From NCBI RefSeq assembly GCF_000719555.1, contig NZ_JOGX01000009.1, forward strand, positions 1 through 64,000: a stretch of 64,000 bases of DNA, written 5' to 3'. This document shows positions 24,352 through 32,687 of the stretch, in pieces. A model generated the notes under the pieces. It did no database searches. It was not told the origin of the DNA and saw nothing but the letters and a program-made list of their open reading frames with translations. Within the stretch, counting starts at the first letter, position 1, and the number at the start of each line of letters is the position of its first letter. Source of the DNA: Streptomyces sp. NRRL F-5727. GTDB taxonomy: Bacteria > Actinomycetota > Actinomycetes > Streptomycetales > Streptomycetaceae. Made by a program: the position numbers and the translations under genes.

Positions 24352-25502
24352 AGATCGGGATCGTCTGCCCGTACTCCTGGGACGTACCGGGCGGCGTCCA
24401 GTTCCACATCCGCGACCTCGCCGAGCACCTGATCCGGCTCGGCCACGAGGTCTCCGTCCTCGCCCCCGCGGACGACGACACCCCGCTGCCGCCGTACGTC
24501 GTCTCCGCCGGCCGCGCGGTGCCGGTGTCGTACAACGGCTCGGTGGCCCGGCTCAGCTTCGGCTTCCTCTCCGCGGCCCGGGTCCGCCGCTGGCTGCACG
24601 ACGGCACCTTCGACGTCGTCCACATCCACGAGCCGACCTCCCCCTCGCTGGGGCTGCTCACCTGCTGGGCGGCGCAGGGCCCGATCGTGGCCACCTTCCA
24701 CACCTCGAACCCGCGCTCGCGGGCGATGATCGCCGCCTATCCGATCCTCCAGCCGGCGCTGGAGAAGATCAGCGCCCGGATCGCGGTCAGCGAGTACGCG
24801 CGCCGGACGCTGGTGGAGCACCTCGGCGGCGACGCCGTCGTCATCCCCAACGGCGTCGACGTCGACTTCTTCGCCGGCGCGGAGCCGAAGGCGGAGTGGC
24901 AGGGCGAGACGCTGGGCTTCATCGGGCGGATCGACGAGCCCCGCAAGGGCCTGCCGGTCCTGATGAGGGCGCTGCCCCGGATCCTCACCGAGCGGCCGGA
25001 CGCCCGGCTGCTCGTCGCCGGGCGCGGCGACGAGGAGGAGGCGGTGGCCTCGCTGCCGGCCGAGATGCGCTCCCGGGTGGAGTTCCTCGGCATGGTCAGC
25101 GACGAGGACAAGGCGCGGCTGCTGCGCAGCGTCGACGTGTACGTGGCGCCCAACACGGGCGGCGAGTCCTTCGGCATCATCCTCGTCGAGGCGCTGTCGG
25201 CCGGCGCGCCGGTCCTCGCGGCCGACCTGGACGCGTTCGCGCAGGTCCTCGACCAGGGCGCGGCGGGCGAGCTCTTCGCCAACGAGGACGCGGACGCGCT
25301 GGCGGAGGCGGCGATCCGGCTGCTCGGCGACCCCCGCCGGCGCGCCGAGCTGAGCGCGCGCGGCTCGGCCCACGTACGGCGCTTCGACTGGTCCACGGTC
25401 GGCGCGGACATCCTGGCGGTCTACGAGACGGTCACGGACGGCGCGGCGGCGGTGGACACGGACGAGAAGGCAGGCGGCCTCCGCGCCCGCCTGGGCCTGT
25501 AA
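24348..25502 (+). CDS. pimA: Phosphatidylinositol alpha-mannosyltransferase
   Basis: A 384-aa GT-B/GT4 glycosyltransferase. The N-terminal GGVQFHIRDLAEHLIRLGHEVSVLAP region is the acceptor side; IPNGVDVDFF, GRIDEPRKGL and GESFGIILVEAL are the donor-binding motifs for GDP-mannose. It transfers the first mannose to phosphatidylinositol. The start is a GTG overlapping the acyltransferase stop. The position as third gene of pgsA-PatA-pimA matches mycobacteria exactly. It is followed by a long non-coding GC-rich stretch. Confidence 0.93.
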   Translation: MKIGIVCPYSWDVPGGVQFHIRDLAEHLIRLGHEVSVLAPADDDTPLPPYVVSAGRAVPVSYNGSVARLSFGFLSAARVRRWLHDGTFDVVHIHEPTSPSLGLLTCWAAQGPIVATFHTSNPRSRAMIAAYPILQPALEKISARIAVSEYARRTLVEHLGGDAVVIPNGVDVDFFAGAEPKAEWQGETLGFIGRIDEPRKGLPVLMRALPRILTERPDARLLVAGRGDEEEAVASLPAEMRSRVEFLGMVSDEDKARLLRSVDVYVAPNTGGESFGIILVEALSAGAPVLAADLDAFAQVLDQGAAGELFANEDADALAEAAIRLLGDPRRRAELSARGSAHVRRFDWSTVGADILAVYETVTDGAAAVDTDEKAGGLRARLGL

Positions 25503-25859
25503 CCCACGCCCGAGCGAGCCCCCGGTCCCTGCCGGGGCGCCCCGGCGTCCCTGTGGGCCTGCGCCCCCGTCCCTGCCGGGCCCGCAACCCGGCGTCCCTG
25601 TGGGCGCTCGTCCCGCTGGGGCGGGACGGGTGGGCGCAGGGGCGGCGCCCCTTGCCGGGCCCGGGCTTCCGCGCCTGGACCCGCACCCCGGGTGCGGTGC
25701 CGTGCCGGTGCGGGCCCAGGCGTGGGACGTTCCGCGTGGTCCGGGTTCCGCTGTGCCCGCCCTCCCCCGGGCTCTCGGCTTCGCGCGAGCAGGGGGACCC
25801 CGATCGCCCCTGGCGAAACGCGCGCCCACAGCGGGGGCGGCAAGCGCAGCCTGGTCCCC
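25503..25859. other. Non-coding GC-rich stretch with repeats after pimA
   Basis: No credible gene is present in this 357-nt interval. It holds two copies of a 17-nt unit (CCGGCGTCCCTGTGGGC at 25543-25559 and 25590-25606), each preceded by a similar GTCCCTGCCGGG segment, and a hairpin GTCCCGC/GCGGGAC at 25611-25628 that may terminate the pimA transcript. Confidence 0.6.
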
Positions 25860-26495
25860 ATGATTCACGTCACGCGGCTCGACCTAGGTCGCTTCACCCG
25901 CCCCGCCGAGGAGTACGGCGGCGCCCACGCGCGCGTGGAGCCCGCCCTCGCGTACCTCGTCCGGCATCCCTCCGGCACCCTCCTCTTCGACACCGGCATG
26001 GGCGAGGGCTCGCCCGAGACCGACGCCCGCTACCGGATCGTCCGCCGGCCCCTCACCGTCCGCCCCCACGAGGTGGACCTCCTGGTCAACTGCCACCTCC
26101 ACTTCGACCACATCGGCGGCAACCAGCGCTTCCCCGGCACCCCCGCCCTCGTGCAGCGCCGTGAGCTCGCCACCGCGCGGGCGGGTGCGTACACCATCGA
26201 CGGCCTGCTGCCCGGTGTCGCCTGGACGGAGATCGACGGCGAGCACGAGATCGCCCCGGGGATCCGGATCGTGCCGACGCCCGGTCACGTCGACGGGCAC
26301 CAGTCGCTCGTCCTCGACCACGGCGACCGGCTGACGGTCCTCGCGGGACAGGCGTACGACAGGGCGGGCGAGTTCGGGACGCCGCACCGGCCCTGGCTCG
26401 GACGGCTCGCCGCACTCGCGGACGGGCGGCCGGTCCGTGTCCTGTTCGCCCACGACCACGACCTTTGGGAAGGTGTGCTGCCCCCGCCCGGGTAG
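25860..26495 (+). CDS. MBL-fold metallo-hydrolase (lactonase-like)
   Basis: A 211-aa metallo-beta-lactamase-fold protein with zinc motif HLHFDH near residues 80-85, a further His in PTPGHVDGHQ, an Asp in AGQAYD, and the terminal AHDHD. The LLFDTGMGEGSP strand resembles N-acyl-homoserine lactonases and similar hydrolases. The substrate is not known; a lactonase activity should not be assumed. The ATG is at 25860. It ends with TAG at 26493, which overlaps the TAGCCT hexamer of the next gene. Confidence 0.83.
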   Translation: MIHVTRLDLGRFTRPAEEYGGAHARVEPALAYLVRHPSGTLLFDTGMGEGSPETDARYRIVRRPLTVRPHEVDLLVNCHLHFDHIGGNQRFPGTPALVQRRELATARAGAYTIDGLLPGVAWTEIDGEHEIAPGIRIVPTPGHVDGHQSLVLDHGDRLTVLAGQAYDRAGEFGTPHRPWLGRLAALADGRPVRVLFAHDHDLWEGVLPPPG

Positions 26496-26506
26496 CCTGT
26501 GCGCCC

Positions 26507-27049
26507 GTGACCGAAACCCTGATCTGGACCGTCGTCGCGCTGATCCTCATCGGCGTCTACCTCAGCTGGACCGCCGGCCGGCTCGACCGGCTGCACACCC
26601 GCATCGACGCGGCCCGCGCCGCGCTCGACGCCCAGCTGCTGCGGCGGGCCTCGGTCGCCCAGGAACTGGCCACCTCCGGCGTCCTCGACCCCGCCGCCTC
26701 GATCGTCCTGTACGAGGCGGCGCACGCGGCCCGGCAGGCGGAGGAGGACCAGCGGGAGGTCGCCGAGAGCGCGCTGAGCCAGGCGCTGCGGGCCGTCTTC
26801 GGTGAGCCCGAGCAGGTGGAGCTCGTCCAGGAGGCGCCCGGCGGCGAGGAGGCCGCCGGCGAGCTGGCCGCCGCGGTCCGCCGGGTCCCCATGGCCCGCC
26901 GCTTCCACAACGACGCCGTCCGGGCCGCCCGCGCCCTGCGCCGCCACCGCAAGGTCCGCTGGTTCCGGCTCGCGGGCCACGCCCCCTTCCCCATGGCCTT
27001 CGAAATGGACGACGAACCGCCGGTGGCCCTGGCCGATCGCCCCTCCTGA
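26507..27049 (+). CDS. LemA-like membrane protein
   Basis: A 180-aa protein: one N-terminal membrane helix (about residues 5-22), then long alpha helices. Segments such as RIDAARAALDAQLLRRA and ARRFHNDAVRAARALRRHRKVRWFRLAG...FEMDD parallel the LemA family (which has a two-helix repeat and the A-R-R-F-Y-N-D-A-V motif), so I infer LemA-like rather than unknown. LemA function is not established. GTG 26507 is 8 nt after TAGCCT (26493-26498) and lacks a ribosome binding site, which suggests a leaderless message. Confidence 0.7.
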   Translation: MTETLIWTVVALILIGVYLSWTAGRLDRLHTRIDAARAALDAQLLRRASVAQELATSGVLDPAASIVLYEAAHAARQAEEDQREVAESALSQALRAVFGEPEQVELVQEAPGGEEAAGELAAAVRRVPMARRFHNDAVRAARALRRHRKVRWFRLAGHAPFPMAFEMDDEPPVALADRPS

Positions 27050-27184
27050 GCCGCCGCGGCCTCCGATTCCCGCGAAAAGGATCCACAGCCTGCACATTGG
27101 CCCTTGCTGTGGACCGCTCGTGGACTGTTTCCTCGCTCTAGTCGTCAACGTCCCGTTGAACCCGTTGTCACGAGTGAGGTTTCC

Positions 27185-28093
27185 GTGTCCAGCTCCACCA
27201 CTCCCCAGACCCCCGAGACCGGCACCGCCCGCGTGAAGCGCGGCATGGCCGAGCAGCTCAAGGGCGGCGTGATCATGGACGTGGTCAACGCCGAGCAGGC
27301 GAAGATCGCCGAGGACGCCGGCGCCGTCGCCGTCATGGCCCTGGAGCGGGTCCCCGCGGACATCCGCAAGGACGGCGGCGTGGCCCGGATGTCCGACCCG
27401 AACATGATCGAGGAGATCATCGGCGCGGTCTCCATCCCGGTGATGGCCAAGTCCCGCATCGGCCACTTCGTCGAGGCCCAGGTCCTCCAGTCCCTCGGCG
27501 TCGACTACATCGACGAGTCCGAGGTCCTCACCCCGGCCGACGAGATCAACCACTCCGACAAGTGGGCCTTCACCACCCCCTTCGTCTGTGGCGCCACCAA
27601 CCTGGGCGAGGCCCTCCGCCGCATCGCCGAGGGCGCGGCCATGATCCGCTCCAAGGGCGAGGCCGGCACCGGCAACGTCGTCGAGGCCGTCCGCCACCTG
27701 CGCCAGATCAAGAACGAGATCGCCAAGCTGCGCGGCTTCGACAACAACGAGCTGTACGCCGCCGCCAAGGAGCTGCGCGCCCCGTACGAGCTCGTCAAGG
27801 AGGTCGCCGAGCTCGGCAAGCTCCCCGTCGTGCTGTTCTCCGCCGGTGGCGTCGCCACCCCCGCCGACGCCGCGCTGATGCGCCAGCTCGGCGCCGAGGG
27901 CGTCTTCGTCGGCTCCGGCATCTTCAAGTCGGGCGACCCGGCCAAGCGCGCCGCCGCCATCGTGAAGGCCACCACCTTCTACGACGACCCGAAGATCATC
28001 GCGGACGCCTCCCGCAACCTCGGCGAGGCCATGGTCGGCATCAACTGCGACACCCTCCCCGAGTCCGAGCGCTACGCCAACCGGGGCTGGTAA
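27185..28093 (+). CDS. pdxS: Pyridoxal 5'-phosphate synthase subunit PdxS
   Basis: A 302-aa TIM-barrel enzyme with the family hallmarks [49 protein letters not shown] and [11 protein letters not shown]. It condenses ribose 5-phosphate, glyceraldehyde 3-phosphate and ammonia to form PLP. The ammonia is supplied by PdxT, encoded 5 nt downstream. GTG 27185 is chosen because GAGG precedes it and it agrees with the family length. A 7-bp inverted repeat (27083-27089 and 27106-27112) lies upstream and may be regulatory. Confidence 0.96.
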   Translation: MSSSTTPQTPETGTARVKRGMAEQLKGGVIMDVVNAEQAKIAEDAGAVAVMALERVPADIRKDGGVARMSDPNMIEEIIGAVSIPVMAKSRIGHFVEAQVLQSLGVDYIDESEVLTPADEINHSDKWAFTTPFVCGATNLGEALRRIAEGAAMIRSKGEAGTGNVVEAVRHLRQIKNEIAKLRGFDNNELYAAAKELRAPYELVKEVAELGKLPVVLFSAGGVATPADAALMRQLGAEGVFVGSGIFKSGDPAKRAAAIVKATTFYDDPKIIADASRNLGEAMVGINCDTLPESERYANRGW

Positions 28094-28098
28094 CCACC

Positions 28099-28689
28099 AT
28101 GAGCACCACCCCCGTGATCGGAGTCCTGGCCCTCCAGGGCGACGTCCGGGAGCACCTGATCGCCCTGGCCGCGGCGGACGCCGTGGCCAGGCCGGTCCGG
28201 CGCCCCGAAGAGCTCGCCGAGGTCGACGGCCTGGTCCTCCCCGGCGGCGAGTCCACCACCATCTCCAAGCTGGCCGTCCTCTTCGGCCTGATGGAGCCGG
28301 TGCGCGAGCGGATCGCCGCGGGCATGCCGGTCTACGGCACCTGCGCCGGCCTGATCATGCTCGCCGACAAGATCCTCGACCCGCGCTCGGGCCAGGAGAC
28401 CTTCGGCGGCATCGACATGATCGTCCGCCGCAACGCCTTCGGGCGGCAGAACGAGTCCTTCGAGGCGGGCGTCACCGTCGCCGGAGTGGACACGCCCGTC
28501 GAGGGCGTCTTCATCCGCGCCCCCTGGGTCGAGTCCGTCGGCGCCGAGGTCGAGGTGCTCGCCGAGCACGAGGGCCACATCGTGGCCGTCCGGCAGGGCA
28601 ACGCGCTCGCCACCTCGTTCCACCCCGAGCTCACCGGTGACCACCGCGTCCACGGGCTCTTCGTCGACATGGTGCGCGCCGCGCGGTGA
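28099..28689 (+). CDS. pdxT: Pyridoxal 5'-phosphate synthase glutaminase subunit PdxT
   Basis: A 196-aa class I-type glutamine amidotransferase. The nucleophile is the Cys of GTCAGL, and the His-Glu pair is in SFHPELT. The opening [12 protein letters not shown] and LPGGEST segments are typical of PdxT. It releases ammonia from glutamine and channels it to the PdxS dodecamer. It begins 5 nt after the pdxS stop, so the two form an operon. Confidence 0.96.
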   Translation: MSTTPVIGVLALQGDVREHLIALAAADAVARPVRRPEELAEVDGLVLPGGESTTISKLAVLFGLMEPVRERIAAGMPVYGTCAGLIMLADKILDPRSGQETFGGIDMIVRRNAFGRQNESFEAGVTVAGVDTPVEGVFIRAPWVESVGAEVEVLAEHEGHIVAVRQGNALATSFHPELTGDHRVHGLFVDMVRAAR

Positions 28690-28752
28690 ACGAGTCCCGG
28701 TAGGATCACTGGGGTTCGTTCAAGAAAATGGTTACGCGAAGGAGACAGGCAG

Positions 28753-29505
28753 ATGTCCGGCCACTCTAAATGGGCTACGACGAAGCACAAGAAGGCCGTG
28801 ATCGACGCCAAGCGCGGCAAGCTCTTCGCGAAGCTGATCAAGAACATCGAGGTCGCGGCCCGCACCGGCGGCGCCGACCCCGAGGGCAACCCCACCCTCT
28901 TCGACGCCATCCAGAAGGCGAAGAAGCAGTCGGTGCCCAACAAGAACATCGACTCCGCGGTCAAGCGCGGCGGCGGCCTGGAAGCCGGCGGCGTCGACTA
29001 CGCGACGATCATGTACGAGGGCTACGGCCCGAACGGCGTCGCGGTGCTCATCGAGTGCCTCACCGACAACCGCAACCGCGCCGCCTCCGACGTGCGCGTC
29101 GCCATGACCCGCAACGGCGGCTCGATGGCCGACCCGGGCTCCGTCTCGTACCTGTTCAACCGCAAGGGCGTCGTCGTGCTCCCCAAGGGCGAGCGGACCG
29201 AGGACGACGTCCTGGAGGTCGTGCTCGACGCGGGCGCCGAGGAGGTCAACGACCTCGGCGAGTCCTTCGAGGTCATCAGCGAGGCCACCGACCTGGTCGC
29301 GGTCCGCACCGCCCTCCAGGAGGCCGGCATCGACTACGACTCGGCCGAGTCCAGCTTCGTCCCGACCATGCAGGTCGAGCTCGACGAGGAGGGCGCGCGC
29401 AAGATGTTCAAGCTGATCGACGCGCTGGAGGACAGCGACGACGTGCAGAACGTCTTCGCCAACTTCGACGTCAGCGACGAGGTCATGGAGAAGGTCGACG
29501 CCTGA
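28753..29505 (+). CDS. YebC/PmpR-family regulatory protein
   Basis: A 250-aa protein with the standard YebC start ([15 protein letters not shown]) and the conserved RVRNGG-type middle ([17 protein letters not shown]). Domain 1 is a three-helix bundle and domains 2-3 are alpha/beta. Some members act as transcriptional regulators, others promote translation of difficult peptides; which applies here is not evident. A GAAGGAG site precedes ATG 28753. It lies directly before ruvC, a conserved neighbourhood, but a strong terminator (29519-29560) separates them. Confidence 0.93.
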   Translation: MSGHSKWATTKHKKAVIDAKRGKLFAKLIKNIEVAARTGGADPEGNPTLFDAIQKAKKQSVPNKNIDSAVKRGGGLEAGGVDYATIMYEGYGPNGVAVLIECLTDNRNRAASDVRVAMTRNGGSMADPGSVSYLFNRKGVVVLPKGERTEDDVLEVVLDAGAEEVNDLGESFEVISEATDLVAVRTALQEAGIDYDSAESSFVPTMQVELDEEGARKMFKLIDALEDSDDVQNVFANFDVSDEVMEKVDA

Positions 29506-29518
29506 GTCCGGCCTTCCG

Positions 29519-29560
29519 CGCAGCGGGCCGACGGGGACACACCCCCGTCGGCCCGCTGCG
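29519..29560 (+). terminator. Perfect 18-bp hairpin after yebC
   Basis: Arms 29519-29536 and 29543-29560 are exact complements. It ends one base before the ruvC promoter, so ruvCAB is expected to be an independent transcription unit. Confidence 0.85.
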
Positions 29561-29583
29561 TTGTCAGTGGCACCCGATAGCCT
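29561..29583 (+). promoter_or_regulatory. RecA-NDp (PafBC-type) damage-inducible promoter of ruvCAB
   Basis: TTGTCAGTG (29561-29569), 8 nt, TAGCCT (29578-29583) matches the known actinobacterial RecA-independent damage promoter TTGTCRGTG-N8-TANNNT at every defined base. The ruvC start is 39 nt further on, after GGGAGGGG. Confidence 0.88.
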
Positions 29584-29622
29584 GCACGAATAGCCGAGCG
29601 AAGGATCAGAGGGAGGGGCGGC

Positions 29623-30153
29623 GTGCGCGTACTGGGGGTGGACCCGGGACTCACCCGGTGCGGTGTCGGCGTCGTCGAAGGCGTCGCGGGGCGGCCGCTC
29701 ACCATGCTCGGCGTCGGCGTGGTCCGCACCCCCTCCGACGCCGACATCGGCCCCCGCCTGGTCGGCATCGAGCGCGGCATAGAGGAGTGGCTCGACCGCT
29801 TCCAGCCCGAACTGGTCGCCGTCGAGCGGGTGTTCAGCCAGCACAACGTGCGCACGGTGATGGGCACCGCCCAGGCCAGCGCCGTCGCCATGCTCTGCGC
29901 CTCCCGGCGCGGCATCCCCGTCGCCCTGCACACCCCCAGCGAGGTCAAGGCGGCCGTCACCGGCTCCGGCCGCGCCGACAAGGCCCAGGTCGGCGCCATG
30001 GTCACCCGGCTGCTCCGGCTCGCCGCCCCGCCCAAGCCGGCCGACGCGGCCGACGCCCTCGCCCTCGCCATCTGCCACATCTGGCGCGCCCCCGCGCAGA
30101 ACCGCCTCCAGCAGGCCGTCGCCCTGCACGCCTCGAAAGGCCGCACGTCATGA
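29623..30153 (+). CDS. ruvC: Holliday-junction endonuclease RuvC
   Basis: A 176-aa RNase H-fold resolvase. Catalytic acids are visible: Asp7 in GVDPGLT, Glu in VAVERVF, and the paired Asp in DAADALALA near the C-terminus. It cuts Holliday junctions made during recombination, together with the RuvAB motor. It is the first gene of ruvC-ruvA-ruvB and overlaps ruvA by ATGA (30150-30153). GTG 29623 has GGGAGGGG upstream. Expression should be damage-inducible through the promoter at 29561-29583. Confidence 0.95.
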   Translation: MRVLGVDPGLTRCGVGVVEGVAGRPLTMLGVGVVRTPSDADIGPRLVGIERGIEEWLDRFQPELVAVERVFSQHNVRTVMGTAQASAVAMLCASRRGIPVALHTPSEVKAAVTGSGRADKAQVGAMVTRLLRLAAPPKPADAADALALAICHIWRAPAQNRLQQAVALHASKGRTS

Positions 30154-30782
30154 TCGCCTTCGTCAGCGGCCCGGTCGCCGCCGTCGCCCCCACCACCGCC
30201 GTCGTCGAGGTCGGCGGCGTCGGCATGGCCGTCCAGTGCACCCCGAACACCCTTGCGGGCCTCCGCGTCGGCGAGCACGCCCGGCTCGCCACCTCCCTCG
30301 TCGTCCGGGAGGACTCCCTCACGCTGTACGGCTTCGCCGACGACGACGAGCGCCAGGTCTTCGAGCTGCTCCAGACCGCCAGCGGCGTCGGACCCCGGCT
30401 CGCCCAGGCCATGCTCGGCGTGCACAGCCCCGACGCGCTGCGCCTCGCCGTCTCCACCGGCGACGAGAAGGCCCTCACCGCCGTCCCCGGCATCGGCAAG
30501 AAGGGCGCCCAGAAGCTGCTCCTGGAGCTGAAGGACAAGCTCGGCCAGCCCCTCGGCAGCAGCGGACTCGTCGGCCAGCAGCGCGCCGTCGCCGCCGGCC
30601 CGGCCCCCTGGACCGAGCAGCTCGCCGCCGCCCTCGTCGGCCTCGGCTACGCCTCCCGCGAGGCGGAGGAGGCCGTCGCCGCGGTCACCCCGCAGGCCGA
30701 GGCCGCGCTCGCCGAGACCGGCTCCGCGCCCGTGCCCCAGCTGCTGCGCGCCGCCCTGCAGACGCTCAACCGCGCCCGCTGA
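30150..30782 (+). CDS. ruvA: Holliday-junction branch-migration protein RuvA
   Basis: A 210-aa protein with an N-terminal OB-fold ([12 protein letters not shown]...), two helix-hairpin-helix motifs ([14 protein letters not shown] and [13 protein letters not shown]) and a C-terminal helical domain that contacts RuvB (about 155-205). It binds the four-way junction as a tetramer. Translation is probably coupled to ruvC by the 4-nt overlap. Confidence 0.95.
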   Translation: MIAFVSGPVAAVAPTTAVVEVGGVGMAVQCTPNTLAGLRVGEHARLATSLVVREDSLTLYGFADDDERQVFELLQTASGVGPRLAQAMLGVHSPDALRLAVSTGDEKALTAVPGIGKKGAQKLLLELKDKLGQPLGSSGLVGQQRAVAAGPAPWTEQLAAALVGLGYASREAEEAVAAVTPQAEAALAETGSAPVPQLLRAALQTLNRAR

Positions 30783-30820
30783 CCGCCGGCGACCCCGCCC
30801 GTACGAAGGAAGACACCACC

Positions 30821-31900
30821 GTGAACTGGGACGACGAGACGGCATCCGCCCACGAGGAGCGGATCGTCGGCGCCGCCGCCGAGGGCGACGACCAGGCCGT
30901 CGAGGCCGCCCTGCGCCCCAAGGACCTCGGCGAGTTCATCGGCCAGGAGAAGGTCCGCCAGCAGCTCGACCTCGTCCTCAAGGCCGCCCGCCAGCGCGGC
31001 GCCACCGCCGACCACGTGCTGCTCTCCGGCGCCCCGGGCCTCGGCAAGACCACCCTGTCGATGATCATCGCCGCGGAGATGAACGCGCCGATCAGGATCA
31101 CCTCCGGCCCCGCCATCCAGCACGCCGGCGACCTCGCCGCGATCCTCTCCTCCCTCCAGGAGGGCGAGATCCTCTTCCTCGACGAGATCCACCGGATGTC
31201 CCGGCCCGCCGAGGAGATGCTCTACATGGCGATGGAGGACTTCCGCGTCGACGTCATCGTCGGCAAGGGCCCCGGCGCCACCGCCATCCCGCTCGACCTG
31301 CCGCCCTTCACCCTGGTCGGCGCCACCACCCGGGCCGGCCTGCTGCCGCCCCCGCTCCGTGACCGCTTCGGCTTCACCGCCCACATGGAGTTCTACGAGC
31401 CGCACGAGCTGGAGCGCGTCGTCACCCGCTCCGCCGGGCTCCTCGACGTGGAGATCGACCCCGCCGGCGCCGCCGAGATCGCCGGCCGCTCCCGCGGCAC
31501 CCCCCGCATCGCCAACCGGCTGCTGCGCCGCGTCCGCGACTACGCCCAGGTGAGGGCCGACGGAGTGATCACCCGCGAGGTCGCCGGCGCCGCCCTCGGT
31601 GTGTACGAGGTGGACAGCCGCGGCCTCGACCGCCTCGACCGGGCGGTCCTGGAGGCCCTGCTGAAGCTCTTCGGCGGCGGCCCCGTCGGCCTGTCCACCC
31701 TCGCCGTCGCCGTGGGGGAGGAGCGCGAGACCGTCGAGGAGGTCGCCGAACCCTTCCTCGTACGCGAGGGACTGCTGGCCCGTACGCCCCGTGGCCGGGT
31801 CGCCACGCCGGCGGCATGGACCCACCTCGGACTGGTCCCGCCGCAGGCAGCGGGCCCGGCGGGCGCCGGACCGGGACAACAGGGGCTGTTCGGCTCCTGA
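30821..31900 (+). CDS. ruvB: Holliday-junction branch-migration ATPase RuvB
   Basis: A 359-aa AAA+ ATPase with Walker [10 protein letters not shown], Walker B LFLDEIH, sensor 1 LVGATTRAG and the C-terminal winged helix ([15 protein letters not shown]). It forms the hexameric motor on either side of RuvA. GTG 30821 begins 38 nt after ruvA and is preceded by GAAGGAAG. The C-terminus has an Ala/Gly/Pro extension ending in GLFGS. Confidence 0.96.
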   Translation: MNWDDETASAHEERIVGAAAEGDDQAVEAALRPKDLGEFIGQEKVRQQLDLVLKAARQRGATADHVLLSGAPGLGKTTLSMIIAAEMNAPIRITSGPAIQHAGDLAAILSSLQEGEILFLDEIHRMSRPAEEMLYMAMEDFRVDVIVGKGPGATAIPLDLPPFTLVGATTRAGLLPPPLRDRFGFTAHMEFYEPHELERVVTRSAGLLDVEIDPAGAAEIAGRSRGTPRIANRLLRRVRDYAQVRADGVITREVAGAALGVYEVDSRGLDRLDRAVLEALLKLFGGGPVGLSTLAVAVGEERETVEEVAEPFLVREGLLARTPRGRVATPAAWTHLGLVPPQAAGPAGAGPGQQGLFGS

Positions 31901-31969
31901 GGCGGCTGTGACGGGTGGGTGACGGCGCGGAGTCTCGCCCGACCAGGAACCACGGTGCCATGCTGGGCG

Positions 31970-31999
31970 TTGTTCCATCGATGCGGACTCGCCTAGACT
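31970..31999 (+). promoter_or_regulatory. Candidate promoter of yajC-secDF-apt
   Basis: TTGTTC (31970-31975) and TAGACT (31994-31999) are 18 nt apart. The first gene, yajC, begins at 32088. Confidence 0.45.
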
Positions 32000-32087
32000 C
32001 CGCCGATGCCGCCCTTTCTGGTCGGCGTACCCACCCCCGAAGATCAGGCCGCGGGTTCTCCGTGACCGTGCGAAGGATTTCCGTCCC

Positions 32088-32540
32088 GTGAATAACATCG
32101 GCATGCTCCTCCCGTTCATCGTGCTCATCGGGGCGATGTTCCTGATGACCCGCTCTGCCAAGAAGAAGCAGCAGCAGGCGGCGGAGATGCGCAACCAGAT
32201 GCAGCCCGGCACCGGCGTACGCACGATCGGGGGAATGTACGCCACCGTCAAGGAGATCCAGGACGAGACCGTCCTGCTCGAGGTCGCTCCCGGCGTGCAC
32301 GCCGTCTACGCGAAGAACGCCATCGGCGCGGTCCTCGACGACGCCGAGTACAACCGGATCGTCCACGGTGACACCGACGAGGACGTCGCCGACGACGCGG
32401 GCGCCGTCGTCCCGGACGACGCCTCCTCGCTGACCGACGCCGACGAGGCCCCCAAGGCCGATCTGACCAAGAAGTCGGACGCGGCCGAGGCCGAGGTCGA
32501 GAAGGACGGCAAGGCCGACGGCGAGACCGAGGCGAAGTAA
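32088..32540 (+). CDS. yajC: Sec translocase accessory subunit YajC
   Basis: A 150-aa protein with one N-terminal membrane helix (about residues 4-21), a basic KKKQQQ stretch, and the conserved YajC core (QPGTGVRTIGGMYATVKEI). The last 55 residues are an acidic and then Lys/Glu-rich low-complexity tail, longer than in E. coli. It associates with SecDF, which is encoded next. GTG 32088 is the likely start. Confidence 0.9.
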   Translation: MNNIGMLLPFIVLIGAMFLMTRSAKKKQQQAAEMRNQMQPGTGVRTIGGMYATVKEIQDETVLLEVAPGVHAVYAKNAIGAVLDDAEYNRIVHGDTDEDVADDAGAVVPDDASSLTDADEAPKADLTKKSDAAEAEVEKDGKADGETEAK

Positions 32541-32687
32541 CGCCCACCCGGCCCGGCGGCCCACGCCCACCGGCGTGGCCGCGGCCGGGAACGGTCCGAC
32601 GTCTGCGGGGGAAGGTCCCCACACACACTTCGTGGCCTCCGTGCGCCCACCCGGCGCCCGGACGGTTTGGACAGGGAGAAACGACAG

